From Novosphingobium lindaniclasticum LE124 (GTDB lineage: Bacteria > Pseudomonadota > Alphaproteobacteria > Sphingomonadales > Sphingomonadaceae), in the NCBI RefSeq assembly GCF_000445125.1, contig NZ_ATHL01000011.1, forward strand, positions 1 to 64,000: 64,000 nt of DNA. Reading direction: 5' to 3'. This document shows positions 35,953 to 45,215 of this stretch, piece by piece. The first letter of the stretch is position 1, and each line of letters starts with the position of its first letter. The notes below the pieces were generated by a model. That model searched no databases. It was given only the letters and a program-made list of their open reading frames with translations, and was not told the DNA's origin. A program made the position numbers and the translations under genes.

Positions 35953-36545
35953 CGCAGGGCACCCGCCTGGCCTCCCTCGTCCTCGCCGCCGGAGCATCGC
36001 GGCGCTTCGGCAGCGACAAACTCTCGGCCATGCTCGATGGCGAGCCGCTGGTGTTTCACGCCATCCGCGCCGCCAGAGCCGCGCCGGTTTCGCGCGTACT
36101 CGTGGTGGCCGGGCCATGCCTGGATTGCGGAACCTGGGAGGGCGATCCGCCGGTAGAGGCGGTGCGGATCGCAAGCGGCGCGCTTTCGGAATCGCTGGAA
36201 GCGGGCATTTCCGCATTGAACGAGGCGACCGGAGTCTTCGTGTTCCTGGGGGATATGCCCCGGGTGCCGCATGGAGAGGCAGCCCGCCTTGCGAAAGCCA
36301 TCGGTAGCGGCAGCGCCGCCCTCCCGCGCCATGGCGGGTTGCCGGGCCATCCGGTGCTGCTCTCCCCGCGCCTGTTCCCGGAGATCCTGGCGCTCACCGG
36401 CGATCAGGGCGCGGGCCGTCTGCTGCGCGGACGGAACGACGTGGTTTTCGTCGAGAGCGTAGATCCGGCGATCCACGTCGATATCGATCGGCCGGATGAT
36501 CTGTCGAAGTTGGAAGGTGCCGAGCCGCCGTCGTCCCGGACCTGA
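35949..36545 (+). CDS. MobA/MocA-like nucleotidyltransferase
   Basis: 198 residues with an NTP-transferase N-terminus, LASLVLAAGASRRFGSDKLS, then FVFLGDMPRVP, the metal-binding aspartate region. In position and type it resembles MocA, which adds CMP to molybdopterin for xanthine-dehydrogenase-type enzymes, rather than GMP-adding MobA (a separate mobA is at 55368). Coupled to xdhC (ATGA overlap). The last codons (SSRT) are provided by an intergenic repeat, so the original C-terminus may have been replaced. Confidence 0.82.
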   Translation: MTQGTRLASLVLAAGASRRFGSDKLSAMLDGEPLVFHAIRAARAAPVSRVLVVAGPCLDCGTWEGDPPVEAVRIASGALSESLEAGISALNEATGVFVFLGDMPRVPHGEAARLAKAIGSGSAALPRHGGLPGHPVLLSPRLFPEILALTGDQGAGRLLRGRNDVVFVESVDPAIHVDIDRPDDLSKLEGAEPPSSRT

Positions 36546-36632
36546 TCCGGGACCGCTGGCGATACTTCAGGCGCAACGTTCCAGAAAAGCGCCCCGCCGA
36601 CAGTGCAGTCGGTCGCGGGGATCAGGTCCGGG
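36535..36632. repeat. 98-bp inverted-repeat element between convergent genes
   Basis: CCCGGACCTGATCC (36535-36548) and GGATCAGGTCCGGG (36619-36632) are perfect 14-bp inverted repeats. CCCGGACCTGATCCGGGA-type sequence is common in sphingomonad intergenic repeats. It provides the last codons of the MobA/MocA-like gene and separates it from yqgE. Confidence 0.6.
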
Positions 36633-36665
36633 AGAACGTATCGACGAATCTTGCTCTGGGTTGAT

Positions 36666-37226
36666 TCAGGCGCTTCCCGTCTGGCTGGACAGCAGGGCCG
36701 GATCGATCCCTTCCGCGCGCCAGGTGGCGGCCCAGCGATTCTCGACCGCCGTATCGAACAGGATCTCCGGATGGGGATCGGCCGCGTACCACCCGTGCTG
36801 GCGCATTTCCCCCTCAAGCTGCCCCGGTGCCCAGCCCGCATAACCCAGCGACATGAGCCAGCGCCGGGGGCCCTTGCCTTCCGCGATCGCCCGCAGGACG
36901 TCCATCGATGCGGAAAGCGCGCAAAGCGGATGGACTTCGATCGTGTCGCTGCCGCCCCAGTCCGTGGAATGGAGGATGAAGCCGCGACCGGGCTCCACCG
37001 GGCCGCCCTCGTGAACTTCGCAGTCCGGCGCGACTCCGGGATCGATGCCCAGTTCTTCCAGGATCTCGTGGAAGCGCACCCCTTCGCGCACCCGGCCGAC
37101 GCCGATTCCCAAAGCGCCGTTCTCGTCATGCACGCACAATACGCTCACGCTGTGGTCGAAGCGCGGATCGAACATCCCCGGCATCGCCAGCAGCAGTCGC
37201 CCGGCAAGATAATGTTTTTCGGTCAC
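36666..37226 (-). CDS. YqgE/AlgH family protein
   Basis: 186 residues, the usual size. Conserved blocks: YLAGRLLLAMPGMFDPRFDH, HEGGPVEPGRGFILHSTDWG and MSLGYAGWAPGQLEGEM, ending with WYAADPHPEILFD. The fold is known but the function is not; one member (AlgH) was linked to alginate regulation. GTG at 37226 is set by homology, since the open frame upstream has no family sequence. Confidence 0.92.
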   Translation of the reverse strand: MTEKHYLAGRLLLAMPGMFDPRFDHSVSVLCVHDENGALGIGVGRVREGVRFHEILEELGIDPGVAPDCEVHEGGPVEPGRGFILHSTDWGGSDTIEVHPLCALSASMDVLRAIAEGKGPRRWLMSLGYAGWAPGQLEGEMRQHGWYAADPHPEILFDTAVENRWAATWRAEGIDPALLSSQTGSA

Positions 37227-37329
37227 ACCGCAAATGTAGGGCCTTCGCAGGGGACGGCAAGCGGCTTGCACTATTCCCGGCCCGGATAGCGCTTTATGGC
37301 TCCCCGCAAGCAAGGAAGGGAAATCGCGA

Positions 37330-38037
37330 GTGAGCCTGCTGTTCGAACTGCCCGAAGTGCCCTGCGTCGCCGTGCTGGGCGAGCACGGCCGCTATCCCGT
37401 GCGCCGGATATTCTGCGTCGGCCGCAACTATGCCGCCCATGCCCGCGAACTGGGCAACGCCGTGGACCGCGAGGCGCCGATCTGGTTCACCAAGGCCCCG
37501 GCCGCGCTCTGCCACTCGGGCGAGACGATCGCCTATCCGCCGGGCACGCAGGACTGCCACTACGAGATGGAGCTCGTCGTAGCACTCGGTGCTGCAGGCT
37601 TCGAGGTCGCCGCTGAAGACGCCATGAGCCTCGTCTACGGCTATGCCTGCGGCTTCGACATGACCCGGCGCGACCTCCAGAACGCCGCCAAGGCCAAGGG
37701 CTACCCCTGGGACACCGGCAAGGACTTCGAGAACGGTGCCGTGATCGGGCCGATCACCCGCGCCGAGGCTTTCGGCCAGAATGCCTTCGATCCATCGGCC
37801 GAGCAGCGCATCACTCTGGCGAAGAATGGCGAGACGAAGCAGGATGCCCTGCTTTCCGAGATGATCTGGAGCCTGCCCGAACTGATCGCCGATCTCTCGC
37901 GGCTCTACCACCTCGCCCCCGGCGACCTCATCTATACCGGCACCCCGGCAGGCGTCGGCCCGGTCGCTCCCGGCGACCGGCTCGAAGGCCGCATCGAAGG
38001 GCTGGAGCCTGTCGTCCTGACGATCGACGCCATCTGA
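37330..38037 (+). CDS. Fumarylacetoacetate hydrolase family protein
   Basis: 235 residues. The start FCVGRNYAAHARELGN and the metal-binding acidic residues in CHYEMELVVALG and GYACGFDMTRRDLQ are typical of the FAH fold; LIYTGTPAGVGPVAPGD is the C-terminal signature. Closest in size to fumarylpyruvate/acylpyruvate hydrolases (YcgM type). GTG start with GGAAGGG upstream. The TonB receptor gene starts two bases after the stop. Confidence 0.88.
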   Translation: MSLLFELPEVPCVAVLGEHGRYPVRRIFCVGRNYAAHARELGNAVDREAPIWFTKAPAALCHSGETIAYPPGTQDCHYEMELVVALGAAGFEVAAEDAMSLVYGYACGFDMTRRDLQNAAKAKGYPWDTGKDFENGAVIGPITRAEAFGQNAFDPSAEQRITLAKNGETKQDALLSEMIWSLPELIADLSRLYHLAPGDLIYTGTPAGVGPVAPGDRLEGRIEGLEPVVLTIDAI

Positions 38038-38038
38038 C

Positions 38039-40069
38039 ATGTCCATACCTGCCGGAATTCGCCTGCCATACCGCGCCGCTCTGCTGACCGGCGCCGCCCT
38101 CCTGTTCGCCACTCCCGCCCTCGCCGACGAGAGCGCCGAACCGGGCAGGCCGATCATCGTCACCGGCCACGGTCTCGAATCCGGACCCGCAACCCCGGCC
38201 TACGATGTTCAGACCATCGAGCGCGATGCCGTGATCGCCAGCGCTTCGGGCCGGATCGAGGACGTGCTGAATTCGGTGGCGGGCTTCTCGCAGTTCCGCC
38301 GCTCCGACAGCCGCTCCGCCAATCCCTCCTCGCAAGGGGCGACCCTGCGCGCGCTCGGCGGCAATGCCTCGAGCCGGACGCTGGTGCTGCTGGACGGCGT
38401 GCCGGTGGCGAACCCATTCTTCGGCTATATCCCCTATAGCGCCATCGCACCGGAGCGGCTGTCGTCGATCCGGGTCACGCGTGGCGGCGGCTCGGGCGCT
38501 TTCGGCTCGGGCGCGGTGGCGGGCACTATCGAGATGACGAGCGCCGGGCCGGACCAGATCGGCATCCTGCAAGGCAGCGCCCTCATCAACGACCGGAGCG
38601 AGACCCAGGCCTCGGCCACGATCGCGCCGAAGCTGGGGGCGGGCTTCCTCGTCGCCAGCGTACAGTGGGACCGGGGCGAAGGCTTCTGGACGACGCCCAA
38701 GGATCAGCGCGCCCCCGCCTCCGCCCGCGCCGCCTACGACAGCTGGTCGGCCTCGCTGCGCGCCGTCGCGCCCCTGAGCGAGAGCGTGGAACTGCAAGCC
38801 TCGGTCCTCGCCTATGGCGACGAGCGCACCTTGCGCTTCAAGGGCGCCGATTCGACCTCGGAGGGCCAGCAGGCCTCGCTGCGGGTGGTCGGACGGGGTG
38901 ACTGGCAGTTCGATGTGCTGGGCTATGTGCAGGCGCAGGACTTCTCAAACATCGTGATCAGTTCGAGCACCTTCGCGAAGACGCTCGACCAGCATCGCAC
39001 GCCTACCACCGCGATCGGCGGCAAGGCCGAACTGCGACCTCCGGTGGGCGAGGATCATGTGCTGCGAATCGGCACCGATCTTCGCCTGAGCGACGGCCGC
39101 CTGCTCGAACTGCCCTACAATGCGGCCGGCGCCTTCACGGCGGCACGCCGCGCGGGCGGCAACCAGTCCGACCTCGGCTTCTATGTCGAGGACGACTGGA
39201 CGCTGGGCGATCTCGTGCTCACTGCCGGTGGCCGTGCCGATCGCTGGACGATCCGCAACGGCTTCTATCGCGCCGTCAGCCCTGCGGGCGTGGTGACGCA
39301 GGACGATGCCTATGCGAATCGCTCCGGCTGGATGGGCAACGGGCGGGCCGGGCTGGTCTGGCATGCAAGCAAGGCCGTAAGCCTGCGTGCCGCCGCCTAT
39401 ACTGGCATGCGCCTGCCCACGCTCAACGAACTCTACCGCCCCTTCGTGGTCTTCCCGGTGACGACCGAGGCCAATCCCAACCTGAAGCCTGAACGCCTGC
39501 GCGGCTACGAGGCGGGGATCGATGTCCATCCGCTGGAAGCGCTGACGCTGTCGCTCACCGCCTTCGACAACAAGGTGAAGGATGCGGTGGCCAACGTGAC
39601 CCTCAGCGGCACGACGCGCGAGCGGCAGAACGTCAACGCCGTGCACGCGCGCGGTGTGGAAGCTGCCGCCGCGCTGGATCTCGGCACGGTGCGGTTCGAC
39701 GGCTCGCTGGCCTGGACCGACGCCAAGGTACGGGCGGACGGTCCCGATCTCGACGCCCGGCGCCCCTCGCAGACGCCGAAGTTCGCCGCCAGCGCCACGC
39801 TTGCCTGGCTGCCGGCCGAAGGCTGGCGCTTCGCCGCGACGCTGCGCCACGTCGGTGCCCAGTACGAGGACGATCTCGAGACTTACGTGCTCCCCGCCGC
39901 GACGACGCTTGACGGCTATGTGCAAGTCCCCGTCGCCGGGCCGCTCTCGCTGGTGCTGCGCGCGGAAAACCTGACCGACGAAACCATCGTCACCCGCAAC
40001 CAGAACGGTTCGATCGACCTCGGCACGCCGCGCACGTTCTGGGCCGGCCTGCGCGTCGCGCTGCGCTGA
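38039..40069 (+). CDS. TonB-dependent outer-membrane receptor
   Basis: 676 residues. Signal peptide (LLTGAALLFATPALA|DE), plug domain (about residues 45-150: RIEDVLNSVAGFSQF, TLVLLDGVPVANPFFG, VTRGGGSGAFGSGAVAGTIE), then a 22-strand barrel ending in an aromatic-poor final strand (WAGLRVALR). PTLNELYRPFVVFPV and NPNLKPERLRGYEAGI are the usual barrel motifs. Imports an unknown ligand (siderophore, vitamin or plant compound). It follows the FAH gene by one base and may share its transcript. Confidence 0.9.
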   Translation: MSIPAGIRLPYRAALLTGAALLFATPALADESAEPGRPIIVTGHGLESGPATPAYDVQTIERDAVIASASGRIEDVLNSVAGFSQFRRSDSRSANPSSQGATLRALGGNASSRTLVLLDGVPVANPFFGYIPYSAIAPERLSSIRVTRGGGSGAFGSGAVAGTIEMTSAGPDQIGILQGSALINDRSETQASATIAPKLGAGFLVASVQWDRGEGFWTTPKDQRAPASARAAYDSWSASLRAVAPLSESVELQASVLAYGDERTLRFKGADSTSEGQQASLRVVGRGDWQFDVLGYVQAQDFSNIVISSSTFAKTLDQHRTPTTAIGGKAELRPPVGEDHVLRIGTDLRLSDGRLLELPYNAAGAFTAARRAGGNQSDLGFYVEDDWTLGDLVLTAGGRADRWTIRNGFYRAVSPAGVVTQDDAYANRSGWMGNGRAGLVWHASKAVSLRAAAYTGMRLPTLNELYRPFVVFPVTTEANPNLKPERLRGYEAGIDVHPLEALTLSLTAFDNKVKDAVANVTLSGTTRERQNVNAVHARGVEAAAALDLGTVRFDGSLAWTDAKVRADGPDLDARRPSQTPKFAASATLAWLPAEGWRFAATLRHVGAQYEDDLETYVLPAATTLDGYVQVPVAGPLSLVLRAENLTDETIVTRNQNGSIDLGTPRTFWAGLRVALR

Positions 40070-40151
40070 TCCACGACAGGCCGTGCATGAGCACCGTCCC
40101 GTCGCAGCGCGCGCACTGGCGCAAGCCCTTCCGCAGGCATAAGGAAGCGCG

Positions 40152-40742
40152 ATGCCGCGCCTGACCGTCAACGATCACCCGGTCGAAATCGCCATGGACC
40201 CGCAGACGCCCCTGCTCTGGGGCCTGCGTGACGGGGCGAACCTCACCGGGACCAAGTACGGTTGCGGCGTGGGAGACTGCGGCGCCTGCACGGTGCTGGT
40301 GGACGGCGCCGCGCTGCGCGCCTGTCTCGTCACGCTGGGTGAATGCGAGGGCCGGTTCGTCACCACGATCGAGGGACTATCCGCCGACCGCTCGCATCCG
40401 ATGCAGCAGGCGATGGTGGCCGAGCAGGCGATCCAGTGCGGGTTCTGCACGCCCGGCATCGTCATCGGCGGCGCCGCCCTGCTCGCCCGCAATGCCAATC
40501 CGAGCGAGGCAGAGATTCGCGAGGCGCTTACCAATCTCTGCCGCTGCGGAGTCTATCCGCGCCTGATCGCCGCGGTACAACGCGCGGGCCGGGTCATGCG
40601 GCGAGAGGAAATCATCAGCGCCGCTCCCGCGCCGGGAATTGCCCCAAGCGACGCCGCGCGCAAGGTGCCGGCCCTCACGCTCCCGGAAAAAGCGCCGCCT
40701 CTGAACAAGACAACATCCGAACGACAGGAGCAACGCCCGTGA
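40152..40742 (+). CDS. [2Fe-2S] subunit of a molybdenum hydroxylase (orphan)
   Basis: 196 residues. Plant-type ferredoxin domain with Cys38, 43, 46 and 58 in GCGVGDCGACTVLVDG and ACLV, and a helical [2Fe-2S]-binding domain with IQCGFCTPGIVIG and NLCRCGVYPR. This is the small subunit of isoquinoline-oxidoreductase/xanthine-dehydrogenase-type enzymes (IorA type). The large molybdopterin subunit, normally next door, is absent; the downstream gene is ArsC-like. A 45-residue Pro/Ala tail extends beyond the usual length. Function by family only. Confidence 0.85.
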   Translation: MPRLTVNDHPVEIAMDPQTPLLWGLRDGANLTGTKYGCGVGDCGACTVLVDGAALRACLVTLGECEGRFVTTIEGLSADRSHPMQQAMVAEQAIQCGFCTPGIVIGGAALLARNANPSEAEIREALTNLCRCGVYPRLIAAVQRAGRVMRREEIISAAPAPGIAPSDAARKVPALTLPEKAPPLNKTTSERQEQRP

Positions 40743-41083
40743 AGGCGACCATCTGGCACAACCCGAAATGCGGCACTTCGCGCAAGACGCTGGCGGTTCT
40801 CGAAGAAATCCCCGGCATCGAACTCGCGGTGATCGAGTATCTCAAGACCCCGCCTTCGGCCGAAAAGCTGGGCCAGCTCTACCGCGACGCCGGCATCACG
40901 CCGCAACAGGGTCTGCGCCTGCGCGGCACCGATGCGACCGAGCGCGGGCTGCCTGAAGCCGACGATGCGACGGTACTGGCCGCCATGGCCGCCGAACCGG
41001 CGCTGATCGAACGCCCTCTCGTGGAAACCGAAAAGGGCGCCCGGCTGTGTCGTCCGCAGGAAAAGGTCCACGAGATTCTGTAA
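40739..41083 (+). CDS. Arsenate reductase-like (ArsC/Spx family) protein
   Basis: 114 residues, glutaredoxin-type ArsC. Active site IWHNPKCGTSRKTLAVL (Cys11), then YLKTPPSAEKLGQLYRDAG and PLVETEKGARLCRP (Arg), matching the family. GTG at 40739 overlaps the 2Fe-2S gene stop (GTGA), with AGGAG upstream. No ars operon neighbours, so a role in arsenate reduction is uncertain; many such proteins are stress-related. Confidence 0.88.
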   Translation: MKATIWHNPKCGTSRKTLAVLEEIPGIELAVIEYLKTPPSAEKLGQLYRDAGITPQQGLRLRGTDATERGLPEADDATVLAAMAAEPALIERPLVETEKGARLCRPQEKVHEIL

Positions 41084-41185
41084 TCCCCGCGTAACATCGG
41101 CCGACGCTTGCTTGCATTGTCGGCCCCGATCTGTCACCGAATCGCCCTTCGCCGGACGACAACAAAAGCGAGAGCTTCCTCCAGC

Positions 41186-41818
41186 ATGACCAGTACCGAG
41201 CTTGCCCGAGAGGCGCTGCCACAGCGGCTCAAGCGGAAGATCAAACACAGCCTTGGACCTTGGGGCGTGTTCATCGAAGGCTTCCTGCGCAATCCCGTGA
41301 TGGTCGGTTCGATCGTTCCGTCGTCGCGCTTCGTGATCAATCGCATGCTTGGCCCGGTGGACTGGGCCAATTGCAAGCTTTTCGTAGAATACGGCCCCGG
41401 CGTCGGCACGTTCTGCCGCCCGGTGCTCGACCGGCTGGGACGCGACGGTCACCTGATCGTGATCGACACCAACCCGCTGTTCATCGACTATCTGCGCCGC
41501 ACCATCACCGACAGCCGCTTCACCGCGGTGCTCGGATCGGCCGCCGATGTCGAGGATATCGTGCGCGCCCATGGCCATGAAAAGGCGGACTACGTGCTGT
41601 CGGGCCTGCCGTTCTCGACCCTGCCCGACGGCGTCGGTCCGGCGATCGCGTCCGCCACCTACCGCGTAATCCGCAAGGGCGGCGCCTTCCTGGTCTACCA
41701 GTTCACGCCAAAGGCGCGCGAGTTCATGGCGCGTCACTTCAAGCGGATCGACAGCGGCATGGAAGCCATCAACGTCCCCCCCTGCTTCCTGTTCTGGGGC
41801 TGGAAGGACGAGGACTGA
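41186..41818 (+). CDS. Class I SAM methyltransferase, phospholipid N-methyltransferase-like
   Basis: 210 residues of the COG3963 type (PmtA-like): FIEGFLRNPVMVGSIVPSSR, then the SAM loop VEYGPGVGTFCRPVLDRLG, LIVIDTNPLFIDYLRR and DYVLSGLPFSTLP. PmtA converts phosphatidylethanolamine to phosphatidylcholine in alphaproteobacteria, but this group also includes untested members. ATG at 41186 begins the conserved part. Ends at a bidirectional terminator. Confidence 0.8.
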   Translation: MTSTELAREALPQRLKRKIKHSLGPWGVFIEGFLRNPVMVGSIVPSSRFVINRMLGPVDWANCKLFVEYGPGVGTFCRPVLDRLGRDGHLIVIDTNPLFIDYLRRTITDSRFTAVLGSAADVEDIVRAHGHEKADYVLSGLPFSTLPDGVGPAIASATYRVIRKGGAFLVYQFTPKAREFMARHFKRIDSGMEAINVPPCFLFWGWKDED

Positions 41819-41856
41819 GACGCGCTTTCCCGCGCGTTTGGCATCCATCGACGAAC

Positions 41857-41892
41857 GAAAAAAGGCCGGCGTCCCTGACGCCGGCCTTTTTC
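41857..41892. terminator. Bidirectional Rho-independent terminator
   Basis: AAAAAGGCCGGCGTC pairs with GACGCCGGCCTTTTT (three-base loop) between convergent genes, giving a U-run in both directions. Confidence 0.92.
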
Positions 41893-41900
41893 ATTGCCGC

Positions 41901-42713
41901 TCACTCGAAGGTCTGCGTCACCCGCTCCTCTGCAGGACCGGCCAGCTGGCGATGGACCTGGGCGATGACCGCGACGAAGTAGAGCGCCATGATCGTCGCC
42001 ATGACCGACTCGACCACCGCAGCCACGATCCGGACGACTTCCGCGGGCGCCAGCAGGGCGACAGGCAGCGTGAGGATATTGCCGAAGATCATCAGCACGA
42101 TCATCGCCAGCATGAGCAGGGCATAGAACCCCAGCAGACGGGCCGTGCTGCCTTTGGTCAGCGTCCAGGAGCGGCCTAGCGCCAGGATCGGATTGAGCGT
42201 CTTCTCCACGGCGACGACCGGTGCGGTTACGGAAAGGCGCACGAAGACGGCCACCGCCAGGACCAGCCCTATCGCCATGCCGACCGCCGCGCCCACGCCG
42301 CCGCCCGCTGCCCCCAGCACGCCGGCGATGACCAGGACGACGAGCCCAAGCCCCATGCCGATGAGGATCTGGGCGACAAGATAGGGCACCAGCCCTTTCA
42401 CGCCCGCGCGAATCGCTTCGCTCACCGTCGGCCGCCGCTCCGTATCCAGCAGGCAGAGCAGCGACAGCGTGCCGAGCGCCTGAAGCAGCGCGATCGGGAT
42501 CATGATCGGCAGAATCGAGGTGTAATAGGTCTTGACCATGGCAAAGACCTGCTGCTCGCTCATCCCCGTTCCCATCTCCGGCTGGGGGAAGAAGATGGCG
42601 AAAACCAGCTGGGGCAGCAGGAAGAACACCCCCGCCAGCGCCAGGACAACCTCCCGGTTGGCGGAAACCGCTTGGGATGCCTGGGTCCAGGCCCTGTTGC
42701 TGTCGAACGTCAT
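41901..42713 (-). CDS. Multi-pass membrane protein, glycine-rich segments
   Basis: 270 residues, about six membrane segments (for example VVLALAGVFFLLPQLVFAIF and LVPYLVAQILIGMGLGLVVL). Gly/Ala-rich stretches (GVLGAAGGGVGAAVG) and a polar loop LNPILALGRSWTLTKG are reminiscent of membrane domains of the glycerophosphodiester-phosphodiesterase-associated type. Not confidently assigned. Start ATG at 42713. Terminates at the shared hairpin. Confidence 0.75.
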   Translation of the reverse strand: MTFDSNRAWTQASQAVSANREVVLALAGVFFLLPQLVFAIFFPQPEMGTGMSEQQVFAMVKTYYTSILPIMIPIALLQALGTLSLLCLLDTERRPTVSEAIRAGVKGLVPYLVAQILIGMGLGLVVLVIAGVLGAAGGGVGAAVGMAIGLVLAVAVFVRLSVTAPVVAVEKTLNPILALGRSWTLTKGSTARLLGFYALLMLAMIVLMIFGNILTLPVALLAPAEVVRIVAAVVESVMATIMALYFVAVIAQVHRQLAGPAEERVTQTFE

Positions 42714-42795
42714 AACTGCTCCTGATGCCGCCCGATAAGCGCCGGCCCTTCAAAGTCACTTGATAACCGCAGGGAATGACGCCACGCAACGCGGC

Positions 42796-43503
42796 ATGAC
42801 TGTTCCGTCCACGCTTCCGGCCACGCTCACCACCTCGCTTCCGGGCGACATCGAACTGCGCGTGAGCGCCGAGCCGGTACCCTACCGCGCCGCGCTCGAG
42901 GAAATGACCTCGCGCAACGCGCAGATCGCCGCCGGAGAGGCGCGCGAACTGATCTGGCTGCTCGAACATCCGCCCGTCTACACCGCCGGCACCAGCGCCG
43001 ACCTCACCGAACTGCTCGATCCCCGATTCGAAGTGGTCGAGGCCGGGCGCGGCGGGCGCTACACCTATCACGGCCCCGGCCAGCGCGTTGCCTATGTCCT
43101 GCTGGACTTGCGCAAGCGTGCCCGCGACGCGCGCGGCTTCGTCCACGGCCTGGAAGGCTGGGTGATCGACACCCTGACCGACTTCGGCGTGGAGAGCTTC
43201 CGCAGCGAAGGCCGCATCGGCATCTGGACGCAGGATGTGGACGGGCGCGAGGCCAAGATCGGCGCGATCGGCGTGCGCATCCGCAAATGGGTGACGATGC
43301 ACGGCTTTGCGGTGAACATTCGCCCGGACCTTTCTCATTTCACCGGCATCGTGCCTTGCGGGATCGACGAATTCGGCGTCACCAGCCTGTCGCGCCTCGG
43401 CCGCGAAGTCGATTTCGCCACCTGGGACGAGGCGCTGATAGCCCGCGCACCTGCGTTCCTGGCGGCACTCGACCGCCCCTGCCCCACGGAGAAGCCCGCA
43501 TGA
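42796..43503 (+). CDS. lipB: Lipoyl(octanoyl) transferase
   Basis: 235 residues. Transfers octanoyl from ACP to lipoyl domains. Motif [20 protein letters not shown], catalytic Lys154 in [15 protein letters not shown] and Cys188 in [16 protein letters not shown]. Length normal. ATG at 42796; the open frame upstream is 12 codons without homology. Its stop overlaps the start of a small lipoprotein gene (ATGA). Confidence 0.95.
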   Translation: MTVPSTLPATLTTSLPGDIELRVSAEPVPYRAALEEMTSRNAQIAAGEARELIWLLEHPPVYTAGTSADLTELLDPRFEVVEAGRGGRYTYHGPGQRVAYVLLDLRKRARDARGFVHGLEGWVIDTLTDFGVESFRSEGRIGIWTQDVDGREAKIGAIGVRIRKWVTMHGFAVNIRPDLSHFTGIVPCGIDEFGVTSLSRLGREVDFATWDEALIARAPAFLAALDRPCPTEKPA

Positions 43504-43820
43504 CCTCGCCCCGGAATACCGCGAAGCTGGCGCTGCTCGTCGTGGCCTCGACCTTGCCGGCGCTGGGCGCCTGCAAGCAGGAAGAGAGCCCCAGCCAGAA
43601 GGCGGCAGCCGGCGCGAAGATCCTGCCGCGCTCGGTGGGGGACGACATGCTGCCCTACGACACGGCGCGCTCGCAGTCCCCGCTCGCCGAGCCCGCAGCG
43701 GCTACGGCGCCGTCGGGTCGTTCGGCGCGCGGCACCGCGAGCGAGGCCGCGACGGTGGACGACACCGCCGCGGATGCGGCCGCAGCCGCTGCCGATGTCG
43801 AGGCGGCGACGACCGAGTAG
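43500..43820 (+). CDS. Small lipoprotein coupled to lipB
   Basis: 106 residues. Signal with lipobox [13 protein letters not shown], Cys at residue 25. The rest is Ala/Glu/Thr-rich and probably disordered ([18 protein letters not shown] at the end). ATG at 43500 overlaps the lipB stop (ATGA), which supports real translation. No family recognised. Probably anchored to the outer membrane. Confidence 0.7.
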   Translation: MTSPRNTAKLALLVVASTLPALGACKQEESPSQKAAAGAKILPRSVGDDMLPYDTARSQSPLAEPAAATAPSGRSARGTASEAATVDDTAADAAAAAADVEAATTE

Positions 43821-43871
43821 AAGCCTGCGACGCCGGGCCCACCGGCATCGCAGGCTGAAACGGCAATTCGC

Positions 43872-45056
43872 TTAGAGCGCCTTTTCGTAGATCGCGTATT
43901 CGCGGTTGATCTTGCTGTCGATCGCGCCGGCAATGGCGACCATGCCCTGGTTGTCGTCCAGCACCCAACCGATCTCGGCGCGCTTGGCCCCGAACCGCTC
44001 GACAGCCGATCGGCGGATATATTCGATCATCATGAAAGCAAGTTGGCTGGCGAGTCGGGAAGATTGCAGCTTCTTGCGCACGCCCATCAGCGGTACGCGC
44101 ATGTCCGCCGGGTGGGGCTTGCGCAGCCAGAGCAGCAGCTTGAGCAGGCCCAGGATCGAAGGCTTGCCCTTGGGACCGTTCAGCCGCTTCTGCGCCTGGT
44201 TGAGATCAGGCCAGGTCATCATGAAGGCCACCGCCTCGCCTTCGTACTCGGCGATGCGGATGAGGCTGGGATGGACCAGCGGCTTCAAGGCCTTGCCGGT
44301 ATATTCGATCTCCTTCTCGGTGAAGGGAACGAAGCCCCAGTTATCCGACCAGGCATCGTTGAGGATCTCGCAGATCAGCGCCGCTTCCTCGTCGAAGCGC
44401 TTGGGATCGACTTCGCGGATGCGGATCTTCGCATTCTTCTCGCCCGAGGAGACGATGCGCTGGATCAACGGCGGGAACTGCTTCGTCACGTCCAGGTCAT
44501 AGGTGTAGAGCGTCTTCACGCGCTCGTAGCCGGCGCCTTCGATCCAGGGCCGGTAAGCCGGATCATGGTGCGCCATCATCACCATCGGCGCGTGATCGAA
44601 GCCGAGAACCTGCAGGCCCGGCTCCTCCCAGACGGACAAGTTCATCGGCGCCAGCACGCGGGTCATGCCTTCTTCGCGCAGCCAGTTCTCGGCGGCGGCG
44701 ATCAGGGCCGTGGCGGCGTCCTCGTCGTCTGCCTCGATGGCGCCCCAGTTGCCCGTGCCCGGCCCCATGCCCTGCTCGGGCGGCTGTTTCAGCGCCAGTT
44801 CATCGATATGTGCCGATATGCGCCCGACGACCTGATCCCCGCGTTTGGCAAGGAACAGTTGCCCATGGGCATGGTCCCAGAACGGGTTCTTGCCCGGCGT
44901 GAACTTGGAGATTTCCTCCGAGCGCAGATTCGGCACCCAGTTTGCATCAGCCGCGCCATTTTGACCTGACGCATAGTGCCGATAAGCGTAATCGACGAAG
45001 GCGTTCCTGTCGGCCTTGCTGGACACGGGTGTGATGACTAGTTCGGCTTTGGCCAC
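43872..45056 (-). CDS. GNAT-fold-like conserved protein
   Basis: 394 residues. Two acetyltransferase-like halves can be seen: DQVVGRISAHIDELAL with WLREEGMTRVLAPMNLSVWE, and later AEYEGEAVAFMMTWPDLNQA and AEIGWVLDDNQGMVAIAGAI. Sphingomonad homologues are variously annotated as N-acetyltransferase or dATP pyrophosphohydrolase; neither is proven. GTG at 45056 with AGGA upstream; the frame is open beyond it but without family sequence. Convergent with the lipB transcript. Confidence 0.75.
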   Translation of the reverse strand: MAKAELVITPVSSKADRNAFVDYAYRHYASGQNGAADANWVPNLRSEEISKFTPGKNPFWDHAHGQLFLAKRGDQVVGRISAHIDELALKQPPEQGMGPGTGNWGAIEADDEDAATALIAAAENWLREEGMTRVLAPMNLSVWEEPGLQVLGFDHAPMVMMAHHDPAYRPWIEGAGYERVKTLYTYDLDVTKQFPPLIQRIVSSGEKNAKIRIREVDPKRFDEEAALICEILNDAWSDNWGFVPFTEKEIEYTGKALKPLVHPSLIRIAEYEGEAVAFMMTWPDLNQAQKRLNGPKGKPSILGLLKLLLWLRKPHPADMRVPLMGVRKKLQSSRLASQLAFMMIEYIRRSAVERFGAKRAEIGWVLDDNQGMVAIAGAIDSKINREYAIYEKAL

Positions 45057-45215
45057 GATCCTGCCTTTGTTCCGCTTTATGGGGATTGCTGGGATCGCGA
45101 CCTGCGGTCGGTCCCGGCACCTTGTCAAGCGGGACTGCGATGCAGGACCGCCTGCAAACACTCTCCGGGCCGTTTATGCCCGAAGACTTTGAATTCGGAC
45201 TTTGGACTCGAAAGT

